DNA from: a bacterium
GTDB taxonomy: Bacteria > Arandabacterota > Arandabacteria > Arandabacterales > JALGWA01
Assembly (NCBI GenBank): GCA_025774425.1
Contig: JALGWA010000105.1
Span: forward strand, 1 to 5,868
Length of the DNA: 5,868 bases
Direction: 5' to 3'
This document shows positions 1 through 5,868 of the stretch, one piece after another. Below the pieces are notes generated by a model that searched no databases, was not told the origin of the DNA, and was given only the letters and a program-made list of their open reading frames with translations. The translations under genes were made by a program, and so were the position numbers. How positions within the stretch are numbered: position 1 is the stretch's first letter; each line of letters opens with the position of its first letter.

Positions 1-1815
1 CTCGGTCAGCTGCCCTCCCTCCTCGTATCCGACGTATCCCGGCGGGGCGCCGACGAGCCTCGACACCGAGAACTTCTCCATGTACTCGGACATGTCGATC
101 CTGATCAGCGAGCTCTCGTCGCCGAACATGAACTCCGTCAGCGCGCGGGCGAGTTCCGTCTTGCCGACCCCCGTCGGCCCGAGGAAGAAGAATGAACCTA
201 TGGGTCTGCGGGGATCCTTGAGGCCTGCGCGCCCTCGCCTGATGGCCTTGGAGATCGCCGTCAGGGCCTCGTCCTGGCCGATGATCCTCTTGCGGAGCTC
301 GTCTTCCATGCGCAACAGCTTCGCGGACTCCTCCTCCTTGATCCGCACGACCGGGATGCCGGTCATCCTCGCGACGATGAAGCCGACCGCCTCGCTGTCG
401 ACCTTGACGTCGGCTCCGTCGGCGGCCTGTTTCCAGGTCTTCTTGAGCTCGGCCAGCTGATTCCTCACCTCGCGCTCATGGTCCCTGATGCGCGCCGCGT
501 TCTCGAAGTCCTGCTTGCGTATGTAGCTCTCCTTCTCAGCCACGAGGTTGGCGAGCTTGGCTTCCAGCCCCCGCACGTCGGGCGGCACCGAGGACACGCT
601 GAGCCTCGCCCTCGCCCCCGCCTCGTCTATGACGTCGATCGCCTTGTCGGGGAGGTAGCGGTCCTTGATGTACCTGTCGGCCAGGCTCGCGGCCGCCACC
701 ACGGCGTCGTCGGTTATGCGGACCCGGTGATGGGCCTCGTACTTGTCGCGCAGCCCCTTGATGATGTCGATCGTCTCCTCGACACTCGGCGGCGCGACCA
801 TTATGGGCTGGAACCTGCGCTCGAGGGCGCCGTCCTTCTCGATGTACTTGCGGTACTCGTCCATGGTCGTCGCCCCGATGCACTGGAGCTCGCCCCTGGC
901 GAGCGCCGGCTTGAGCATGTTGGAGGCGTCTATGGCGCCCTCGGCCCCGCCCGCCCCCACGATCGTATGGAGCTCGTCGATAAAGATAATGATATTATTG
1001 ACTTCCCTGATTTCCTTGATAATTGCCTTGAGGCGCTCCTCGAACTGGCCCCTGTACTTGGTGCCGGCCACTATGGCGGCGAGGTCGAGCGCGACCACGC
1101 GCATGGTTCTCAGGATCTCGGGCACCTTGTTCTCGACTATCTTGGTCGAGAGCCCTTCGACGATGGCCGTCTTGCCGACGCCGGGCTCGCCGATGAGCAC
1201 GGGATTGTTCTTCTTGCGCCTGCAGAGCACCTGGATGACGCGCTCGATCTCCACCTCCCTGCCGATGACCGGATCGAGCTTGCCCTGGCGCGCGAGCTCG
1301 GTGAGGTCTCGGCCGAACTGGTCGAGGGCCGGGCTCTCGGTCTTGCCGTCGTGCTTGGCGCCCCTCTGGGGCCGCGGGCTGCCGCCGATCAGGCGCACGA
1401 CCTCGTCCTTGACCCGCTTGTAGTCCGCGCCGAACTCGAGAAGCACGCGCGCTGCGATGCCCTCGCCCTCGCGTATCAGCCCGAGGAGAAGATGCTCGGT
1501 CCCGACGTAGTTGTGCGCCAGGTTCTTGGCCTCCTCGACGGACAGCTCGAGCACGCGCTTCGCCCGAGGCGTGAAGGGAATCTCACCTATCGTCACCGAC
1601 CCGCTGCTCGCAGGCACCATGCTCTCGACCGTGCGCCTTATGACGTCGAGGTCGATGTTGAGATTGGTCACTATGGTGGCGGCCAGCCCCTCGCCTTCCC
1701 TGACTATGCCCAGGAGGAGGTGCTCGGTCCCGATGTAATCGTGGTGCAGCCTTGCGGCCTCTTCCCTGGCAAGGAACATCACTCTTCTCACTCTGTCGGT
1801 GAACTTGTCGTACAT
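1..1815 (-). CDS. clpC: ATP-dependent Clp protease unfoldase subunit ClpC (N-terminal 605 codons; 3' end outside window)
   Basis: Hsp100/AAA+ unfoldase that recognises marked or adaptor-delivered cytoplasmic proteins and threads them into ClpP. Reading the minus strand from the ATG at 1815 gives 605 codons without a stop to the window edge. Residues 1-145 are the Clp N-domain with its two internal repeats ([10 protein letters not shown] at 27-36, [10 protein letters not shown] at 103-112). E31 and E107 correspond to the phosphoarginine-binding glutamates E32/E106 of Bacillus subtilis ClpC. The first AAA domain has Walker A GEPGVGKT (209-216) and Walker B IIIFIDE (275-281). A UVR-like middle domain (about 426-460, core [12 protein letters not shown]) identifies ClpC rather than ClpA or ClpB. 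The second AAA domain starts with GPTGVGKT (546-553). About 200 residues, including the ClpP-docking loop, lie beyond the edge. The gene begins 24 nt after mcsB, behind a strong ribosome site. Identity is very sure; ClpP partnership is inferred from the family. Confidence 0.97.
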   Translation of the reverse strand, partial: MYDKFTDRVRRVMFLAREEAARLHHDYIGTEHLLLGIVREGEGLAATIVTNLNIDLDVIRRTVESMVPASSGSVTIGEIPFTPRAKRVLELSVEEAKNLAHNYVGTEHLLLGLIREGEGIAARVLLEFGADYKRVKDEVVRLIGGSPRPQRGAKHDGKTESPALDQFGRDLTELARQGKLDPVIGREVEIERVIQVLCRRKKNNPVLIGEPGVGKTAIVEGLSTKIVENKVPEILRTMRVVALDLAAIVAGTKYRGQFEERLKAIIKEIREVNNIIIFIDELHTIVGAGGAEGAIDASNMLKPALARGELQCIGATTMDEYRKYIEKDGALERRFQPIMVAPPSVEETIDIIKGLRDKYEAHHRVRITDDAVVAAASLADRYIKDRYLPDKAIDVIDEAGARARLSVSSVPPDVRGLEAKLANLVAEKESYIRKQDFENAARIRDHEREVRNQLAELKKTWKQAADGADVKVDSEAVGFIVARMTGIPVVRIKEEESAKLLRMEDELRKRIIGQDEALTAISKAIRRGRAGLKDPRRPIGSFFFLGPTGVGKTELARALTEFMFGDESSLIRIDMSEYMEKFSVSRLVGAPPGYVGYEEGGQLTE

Positions 1816-1820
1816 CGAGA

Positions 1821-1827
1821 CCCTCCT
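1821..1827 (-). promoter_or_regulatory. Ribosome binding site of clpC
   Basis: AGGAGGG on the minus strand, 5 nt before the ATG at 1815. It is the best Shine-Dalgarno match in the window and fixes the clpC start. It lies within the 24-nt mcsB-clpC gap, so clpC has its own strong initiation signal, consistent with high synthesis of the unfoldase relative to its adaptors (inference). Confidence 0.8.
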
Positions 1828-1839
1828 AGAACTTGTCGA

Positions 1840-2913
1840 TTACCCGGCGCCGGTTCTGGATTCCTCTTCCTCCAGGATGCTCCTCACCATGTTCGCCCGC
1901 TCCTCATCCCTCTCGCCCGGACTCATTCTCCTGCCCAGCCGCTTCTGCAGATGCGCCGGCTGGCTGACGAATAACATCCGGTTGAGCGCCCCTATGGACA
2001 CCCTGTCGACTATCCCCATGCACTTCCCCAGCCTCACGGCGGAGCTCAAAGACATGACTTCCTGCGAAGTCAGCCTCCGGGCGTACTTCAGGAGGCCATA
2101 CGCCCTCCAGATCTTATCTTCGATCTGCGAGCGGGCATCCCTTAACAAAATCTCCCTGCCTTGATTCTCCATCTCCAGAACCTTCCTGACGACATTGTCC
2201 AGGCTCTGCAATATGTCCACCTCCGACGTCCCCAGCGCCGTGCGGTTGGATATCTGGAAGAGATTCCCCATCACCTCGCTGCCCTCCCCGTAGAAACCCC
2301 TCACGGCGAGGCCCATCTGGCTGATGCCCTGGAGCACCCGGTTGACCTGCCCCGTCAGCACGAGCGCGGGCAGATGAACCAGCATCGAAGCCCGCATCCC
2401 CGTCCCCGTGTTGGTCGGGCACGCCGAAAGGTAGCCCCAGTCGCAGGAGAAGGCGAACTCGAGGCGGGTGTCGAGGTCGCTGTCCACCCTGTCCACCAGC
2501 CTCCAGGCCTCCATCGACTGGAAACCGGGCTGTATCGACTGGAGCCTGAGATGGTCCTCTTCGTTTATCATGACGCTCACCATCTCGTTGTCGCCGACGA
2601 CCACGGCCCTCACGCCCGACTTCTCGGCCTGCTCCTGGCTTATGAGATGCCTCTCGACGAGGAACTCCCTGTCGAGGTCCGACAGTTCGCTCATCACCAT
2701 GTACGTGCCCGTCTTGAGAGTATTGGTCGACATGACCGCGTCGCGTATCCTGTCGAGCGCGTGCGTGAGATCCTCCGGCTTGGCGCTGTGGCAGAAGGGC
2801 AGACCTGCAAGGTTGCGGGCGAGCCGCACGCGCGTCGAGATCACCGACTCGCCGTGACCGGCCTGCCCCGTGAGCCACGGGCTCACCGACCCCGCCATCT
2901 CGTCAATCGTCAT
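1840..2913 (-). CDS. mcsB: Protein-arginine kinase McsB
   Basis: Phosphagen-kinase-fold enzyme that uses ATP to phosphorylate arginine side chains of proteins, marking them for ClpC. The 357 residues match the usual family length of about 355-363. Visible motifs are STRVRLARN (26-34, nucleotide-binding arginines), NEEDHLRLQ (117-125, catalytic glutamates) and CPTNTGTGMRAS (165-176, with the catalytic cysteine at 165, equivalent to C167 in B. subtilis). The McsB-type C-terminal region includes AYGLLKYARRLTSQEVM. RDEERA at 335-340 fits the RDxxRA motif described as an allosteric phosphoarginine site. The lack of an N-terminal creatine/arginine-kinase domain and the McsA gene next door exclude a metabolic phosphagen kinase. 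The ATG at 2913 is chosen for the AGAGGT 8 nt upstream; M6 has no comparable site. The gene follows mcsA after a 48-nt GC-rich gap and precedes clpC. No catalytic residue appears lost. Confidence 0.96.
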   Translation of the reverse strand: MTIDEMAGSVSPWLTGQAGHGESVISTRVRLARNLAGLPFCHSAKPEDLTHALDRIRDAVMSTNTLKTGTYMVMSELSDLDREFLVERHLISQEQAEKSGVRAVVVGDNEMVSVMINEEDHLRLQSIQPGFQSMEAWRLVDRVDSDLDTRLEFAFSCDWGYLSACPTNTGTGMRASMLVHLPALVLTGQVNRVLQGISQMGLAVRGFYGEGSEVMGNLFQISNRTALGTSEVDILQSLDNVVRKVLEMENQGREILLRDARSQIEDKIWRAYGLLKYARRLTSQEVMSLSSAVRLGKCMGIVDRVSIGALNRMLFVSQPAHLQKRLGRRMSPGERDEERANMVRSILEEEESRTGAG

Positions 2914-2921
2914 GGTTGCAT

Positions 2922-2927
2922 ACCTCT
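2922..2927 (-). promoter_or_regulatory. Ribosome binding site of mcsB
   Basis: AGAGGT on the minus strand, 8 nt before the ATG at 2913. A second ATG at 2921 directly abuts this site and would give only a three-codon frame ending in a TGA that overlaps the mcsB start (ATGA). The spacing favours 2913 as the real start. Confidence 0.6.
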
Positions 2928-2961
2928 GACGCCGCCCCTCCGGCGCCGCCCGGTGCGCCCT

Positions 2962-3441
2962 CTAAGAGCACTCCAGTTCCCTGAGCTTGTCGCGGAGCTC
3001 GGCCGCCTTCTCGAACTCCTCCCTGTCCACCGCGGCGGCCAACTCCTCCTTGATCTTGTCGATTTCCTTCTTCTTCTCGAAGATCTCCTGCCTCGAGCTG
3101 GGGCTCTTGCCCATGTGGGCGTTGGAGCCGTGTATGCGGCGGAGCAGCGGCCGCAGTTGCTCCTTGAAGGATTCGTAGCACTTGGCGCATCCGAGCCTTC
3201 CGGAGTCCTTGAACTCCCGGTAGGTGAGGCCGCAGCCCTCGCATGTCTCGAGATCGGAACCGACCTCGTCGGCCATGCCCCCGAGGATGTTTGAGACCGT
3301 GAAGGGCTTCTTGTCGGGCGTTATGTATATCCCCTTCTCCAGGGCGCATTTCTCGCAGAGGTGGTACTCGGTGGACTCATCCCCGCGCATTTCCTTGTAG
3401 TGAACCGTCGCCGGCTCCTTGCCGCAACTATCACAGATCAT
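2962..3441 (-). CDS. mcsA: McsA, zinc-binding activator of McsB with UVR motif
   Basis: Small cytoplasmic adaptor that in Bacillus activates the arginine kinase McsB and links it to ClpC. The 159-residue protein has four CxxC pairs (C3/C6, C29/C32, C67/C70, C85/C88), the pattern of two zinc-binding modules. It also has the conserved RRIHGSNAHMGK stretch (101-112) and a charged C-terminal helix pair (about 120-156) with the UVR motif around REEFEKAAELRDKL. Length and order agree with McsA of Firmicutes (about 180 residues), slightly shortened. The ATG at 3441 has GAGGTG 5 nt upstream (3447-3452). It starts 23 nt after lolD rather than after ctsR, and ends 48 nt before mcsB. The adjacent mcsB makes the assignment firm over a generic UvrB/UvrC-motif protein. 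Confidence 0.94.
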   Translation of the reverse strand: MICDSCGKEPATVHYKEMRGDESTEYHLCEKCALEKGIYITPDKKPFTVSNILGGMADEVGSDLETCEGCGLTYREFKDSGRLGCAKCYESFKEQLRPLLRRIHGSNAHMGKSPSSRQEIFEKKKEIDKIKEELAAAVDREEFEKAAELRDKLRELECS

Positions 3442-3464
3442 GTCTGCACCTCAACTCTTCCCAC

Positions 3465-4193
3465 CTATATCTTAACTTCCTCGACTACACCGTCAAAGAG
3501 TTTTAACGCGCGGTCCGCCCGCCTGGCGAGGTCGACGCTGTGAGTGACGAGGACGAAGCTCTGCCGCCGCATGTCCCTGAGCTCGAAGAGCAGGTCGTGA
3601 AGCGCTTCACTGTGTTCGGGGTCGAGATTGCCCGAGGGCTCGTCGGCGAGGACGACCCTGGGCTCCATCACGAGGGCGCGGGCCACGGCCACCCGCTGCT
3701 GCTCGCCCCCGGAGAGCTCCCTGGGCCTGTGGGCGAAGCGTTCCTTCAAGCCGACTTCCTCCCCGAGCACGCGCACGGCCCGCTCCGTCGCCTCCGCCTC
3801 CGTCATGCCGCTTATCAGGCACGGCATCATCACGTTCTCCAGGGCGGTGAATTCGCCGAGCAGGTGATGGAACTGGAAGACGAAGCCGAAGGTCGCGTTC
3901 CTGAACTGGGCCAGCCGCGCATCGTCCATTCCGAAGACCTCCTCGCCGGCGACGCTTACCGAACCCGCGTCGGGCCTGTCGAGGGCGCCGAGTATGTGGA
4001 GCAGCGTGCTCTTGCCGACACCCGACGGCCCGACGACGGCGAGAATCTCGCCGGCCCGCAGATCGAGATTGACGTCGCGGAGCACGCGCAGCACCTCCGG
4101 TCCGGTCACGTACGTCTTGCTCAATCCCCTCGCTTCGAGCAGCACTTCGCCGGCCCCCGAGACGCGGGCCGCGGCGGCCGATCCGTCACTCAT
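3465..4193 (-). CDS. lolD: Lipoprotein-release ABC transporter ATPase LolD
   Basis: Cytoplasmic ATPase that powers extraction of outer-membrane lipoproteins from the inner membrane and their handover to the carrier LolA. The 242-residue ABC domain has Walker [10 protein letters not shown] (55-63), the Q-loop at Q107, signature [15 protein letters not shown] (160-174), Walker [13 protein letters not shown] (180-191, catalytic E185) and the H-loop histidine H218. The stretch [20 protein letters not shown] is the characteristic LolD form of the MacB/LolD/FtsE group. A poorly conserved extension of about 17 residues precedes the domain. The ATG at 4193 overlaps the end of the permease gene by 8 nt (ATGAGTGA arrangement), with GGAGG 9 nt upstream, implying translational coupling with its membrane partner. 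The adjoining LolC/E permease favours LolD over MacB. Confidence 0.94.
   Translation of the reverse strand: MSDGSAAAARVSGAGEVLLEARGLSKTYVTGPEVLRVLRDVNLDLRAGEILAVVGPSGVGKSTLLHILGALDRPDAGSVSVAGEEVFGMDDARLAQFRNATFGFVFQFHHLLGEFTALENVMMPCLISGMTEAEATERAVRVLGEEVGLKERFAHRPRELSGGEQQRVAVARALVMEPRVVLADEPSGNLDPEHSEALHDLLFELRDMRRQSFVLVTHSVDLARRADRALKLFDGVVEEVKI
3469..3496 (-). promoter_or_regulatory. Candidate internal promoter ahead of mcsA
   Basis: On the minus strand, TTGACG (3496-3491) is followed after 16 bp by TAAGAT (3474-3469). These match 5/6 and 4/6 of the sigma-70 -35 and -10 consensus. The -10 end lies 27 bp before the mcsA ATG, so the leader would be about 20 nt and would contain the mcsA ribosome site. 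The element lies inside the last codons of lolD. It could let mcsA-mcsB-clpC be expressed apart from the Lol genes. AT-rich coding sequence can give such matches by chance, so this is tentative. Confidence 0.25.
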
Positions 4194-5409
4194 ACCTTAT
4201 CGCCTCCACCGGGGCGAGCTTCGATGCGCGCCAGGACGGGTAGAGCGTGGCGGCGAAACTGATTAGAAGCGCCACGCCGGCGACGAGCAGCACATCGAGA
4301 ACTTCCATCTTGACCGGTATCGTTTCCACGAAATAGACGTCTCCCGGGAGCTGGATCAGCCGGTACCTGTCCACGAAATAGGCGAGGGTCAAGCCGCCGA
4401 TGACGCCTATGGCCGTGCCGGCGGCCCCGACCATGACGCCGTGCATCATGAAGATGTTCATCACCCCGCGGGACGTCGCCCCCATCGACTTCAGGATGCC
4501 TATGTCCTTGGTCCTCTCCATCACTATCATTATCAGCGTCCCCGCTATGTTGAAGGCCGCGACGACGATGATCAGCGTCAACATCAGGAACATGACCTTC
4601 TTCTCCATCTTCATCCAGGTGAAGAGGTTCCGGTTCATCCTTATCCAGTTGGTGACGAGGAGGCTGCTCCCCATTACCTCCCCTATCAGCGTCGTCGCGT
4701 GCTCGGCCTTGTACATGTCGTCCAGCCTTATGCTGAGACCCGTGACGCGGTCGCCGAGCCCGTAGAACTCCTGGGCGTCCTGCAGGCTCAAGAAGCCCAG
4801 CGAGGCGTCGTACTCGTACATTCCCGAGTCGAACAACCCCCCGACGACGAATCGCTCGACCTCGGGCGAGATGCCGAACGGCGCGCCGCCGCTGACCTCG
4901 GCGCGCGCCAGCAGCACGGTATCCCCCACGGCGAGGTTCATGCCGTAGGCGATCTCCTTGCCGATCACTATGAGGCCCAGGTCTCCCTCCCCCCTGTCGA
5001 AAGAGAAGGAGGCGGGCCTGACGTAATCGTTGAAATCCGTCACGCCGCCCTCGAGGCCGGGATCGATGCCCTTGACGAAGATGGCGTCCGTGCCGTCCCG
5101 CGACATGATCATCGCCTTGGAGAAGACAAAGGGCGCGACGGCCTCGACATGGGGAAGGCCGGCGATCTCGTCCATGGTCGCGCCGACTTCGGGGATGCCG
5201 CCGTCGTTTCTGACGATGACATGGGCGTTCGTGCCTATGATGCGCTTGATCACCTCGCTCTCGAAGCCGTTCATCACGGCGAGGACGACGATAAGCGCGA
5301 GAACGCCGACGGCGACCCCCGTCACGGAGATCACGGTGATCGCCGTGGTGAAGCCGCTCCTCCGCCCGGCTCCGAAGTACCTCCTCGCCACGAAGAAACT
5401 GTAGCCCAT
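4186..5409 (-). CDS. Lipoprotein-release ABC transporter permease, LolC/LolE family
   Basis: Inner-membrane permease that works with LolD to release lipoproteins bound for the outer membrane. It has 407 residues, the usual family length (about 400-415), in the FtsX-type layout. A cytoplasmic N-terminus with FFVARRYF is followed by TM1 (about 22-48) ending in the family motif MNGFE. A large periplasmic domain spans about 50-265. TM2 (about 274-297) is followed by the coupling segment ERTKDIGILKSMGA (298-311), then TM3 (319-346), the LPGDVYFVETIPV motif (347-365 region) and TM4 (374-393). The C-terminus ends PVEAIRYE. The ATG at 5409 lies 6 nt after the lysS stop, and its likely ribosome site (AAAGGAG, 5421-5427) is within the last lysS codons at a longish 11-nt spacing. 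Only one permease is present, unlike the lolC-lolD-lolE layout of E. coli, so it may serve as a homodimer (LolF-like). I cannot decide between LolC, LolE and LolF from the sequence, so no symbol is given. Confidence 0.93.
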   Translation of the reverse strand: MGYSFFVARRYFGAGRRSGFTTAITVISVTGVAVGVLALIVVLAVMNGFESEVIKRIIGTNAHVIVRNDGGIPEVGATMDEIAGLPHVEAVAPFVFSKAMIMSRDGTDAIFVKGIDPGLEGGVTDFNDYVRPASFSFDRGEGDLGLIVIGKEIAYGMNLAVGDTVLLARAEVSGGAPFGISPEVERFVVGGLFDSGMYEYDASLGFLSLQDAQEFYGLGDRVTGLSIRLDDMYKAEHATTLIGEVMGSSLLVTNWIRMNRNLFTWMKMEKKVMFLMLTLIIVVAAFNIAGTLIMIVMERTKDIGILKSMGATSRGVMNIFMMHGVMVGAAGTAIGVIGGLTLAYFVDRYRLIQLPGDVYFVETIPVKMEVLDVLLVAGVALLISFAATLYPSWRASKLAPVEAIRYE

Positions 5410-5415
5410 CCTGCG

Positions 5416-5868
5416 TCAGGCTCCTTTCGCGCCGTCCCCGGCGTCCTCTTCTCCCCCGGCGTCCTCTTCCTCCGGCGCCTCCGGCCGCATGGGCGGGAAC
5501 AGGATGACGTCCCTTATCGACGGGCTGCCCGTGAGAACCATGACGACGCGGTCTATGCCCACACCGAGGCCCCCGGCCGGCGGCATGCCGTATTCGAGGG
5601 CCCTCAGGAAGTCGTGGTCGATCTCGCCTTCGCCCGCCAGCCGCCTCTGCTCCTCGAACCTCTCACGCTGCTCGGCGGGGTCGTTGAGCTCCGAGAAGGC
5701 GTTCCCGAGCTCGACGCCGAAGGCGAACGGCTCGAAGCGTTCCGTGAACCTCCCGTCCTCCCTCGACCTCTTGGCGAGGGGCGAGGTCTCCACCGGGTAG
5801 TCATGGAGAAGAGTCGGCTCGACGAGGTTCGGCTCGACCAGATGGTCGAGGATCTCCTCGAGAAGCTC
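5416..5868 (-). CDS. lysS: Lysyl-tRNA synthetase, class II (C-terminal 150 codons; 5' end outside window)
   Basis: Cytoplasmic enzyme that charges tRNA-Lys with lysine using ATP. The minus-strand frame is open from the window edge, starting [10 protein letters not shown], so the gene begins beyond 5868. The visible part is the end of the class II catalytic domain. It includes [17 protein letters not shown], followed by [12 protein letters not shown], which contributes to the lysine site, then the segment [16 protein letters not shown] with class II motif 3 (GVGIDRVVM), and [14 protein letters not shown], where most LysRS proteins end. About 20 extra acidic residues follow (Glu, Asp, Ala, Gly), partly made by an 18-bp tandem duplication. 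The stop is 6 nt before the permease start. The GTG at 5793 is an internal valine, not a start, because conserved LysRS sequence continues upstream of it. Confidence 0.97.
   Translation of the reverse strand, partial: ELLEEILDHLVEPNLVEPTLLHDYPVETSPLAKRSREDGRFTERFEPFAFGVELGNAFSELNDPAEQRERFEEQRRLAGEGEIDHDFLRALEYGMPPAGGLGVGIDRVVMVLTGSPSIRDVILFPPMRPEAPEEEDAGGEEDAGDGAKGA
5436..5471 (-). repeat. Two-copy 18-bp tandem repeat in the lysS tail
   Basis: Two adjacent 18-bp units (5436-5453 and 5454-5471) share 16 identical bases at the same phase. Read in the lysS frame they encode EEDAGG then EEDAGD. The period is a multiple of three, so the frame is kept. It looks like a recent in-frame duplication in an unconstrained C-terminal tail. 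Confidence 0.75.

Noticed and set aside
478..1974. 498-codon open frame on the plus strand opposite clpC and the end of mcsB
   Set aside because: It is antisense to well-conserved clpC, has a Pro/Arg/Leu/His-rich composition with no recognisable domain, and no convincing ribosome site. GC-rich genes commonly leave such open shadow frames.
2910..2921. Three-codon mini-ORF (ATG CAA CCA TGA) overlapping the mcsB start, considered as a regulatory leader peptide
   Set aside because: The only nearby Shine-Dalgarno match touches its ATG and is spaced for mcsB instead, so initiation there is unlikely.
2939..2961. GC-rich inverted repeat (GGCGC / GCGCC) after the mcsA stop, considered as a terminator
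   Set aside because: The stem is only 5 bp with an 8-nt loop, no T-run follows, and the next gene starts within 48 nt. Chance pairing in GC-rich DNA is adequate.
2161..3294. 377-codon open frame on the plus strand opposite mcsB and mcsA
   Set aside because: It spans two real genes and their intergenic gap, with low-complexity Leu/Arg/His-rich content and no family resemblance. It is a shadow frame.
3442..3520. Search for CtsR operator (heptad direct repeat) or CIRCE element upstream of mcsA
   Set aside because: Neither pattern is present in this stretch by eye.
4186..4193. Overlap of the permease stop with the lolD start, considered as a possible frameshift
   Set aside because: Both proteins have normal family ends and starts. 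An 8-nt overlap is ordinary translational coupling.
5416..5793. lysS end read as a separate short gene starting at GTG 5793
   Set aside because: The frame stays open with conserved LysRS sequence up to the window edge, and the GTG is the valine of the conserved YPVETSPLA motif.

Overview
The window is a dense, single-direction gene block. Every supportable gene lies on the minus strand, so transcription runs from high to low coordinates. In transcription order it holds the 3' end of a lysyl-tRNA synthetase gene (lysS), a LolC/LolE-family lipoprotein-release permease, its ATPase LolD, the zinc-finger adaptor McsA, the protein-arginine kinase McsB, and the first 605 codons of the AAA+ unfoldase ClpC, which runs off the left edge. 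Gaps are 6 nt, an 8-nt overlap, 23 nt, 48 nt and 24 nt, and I saw no terminator between genes, so the block reads as one operon. No RNA gene, mobile element or CRISPR array was seen, and no stretch longer than 48 bases lacks a gene.

Layout: 5868-5416 lysS tail (tRNA charging); 5409-3465 lolC/E plus lolD (export of lipoproteins from the inner to the outer membrane); 3441-1 mcsA, mcsB, clpC (arginine-phosphorylation-dependent protein quality control). In Bacillus-type bacteria the last three genes follow the repressor gene ctsR. Here lolD occupies that place and no ctsR is present in the window. Key residues of the phosphoarginine system are visible: the McsB catalytic cysteine motif, its RDxxRA motif, the McsA zinc cysteines, and both ClpC N-domain glutamates expected to bind phosphoarginine.

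Organism: the Lol genes imply an outer membrane, while mcsA-mcsB-clpC is best known from Firmicutes. Base composition is GC-rich, with frequent AGG (Arg) and ATA (Ile) codons. This suits a diderm, non-proteobacterial lineage, perhaps of the FCB or a related candidate-phylum group. That placement is inference, and no marker gene here settles it.

The most interesting point is that an apparently intact McsA/McsB/ClpC module sits in an envelope-biogenesis operon without its usual repressor. The families themselves are known; the context is what deserves checking.
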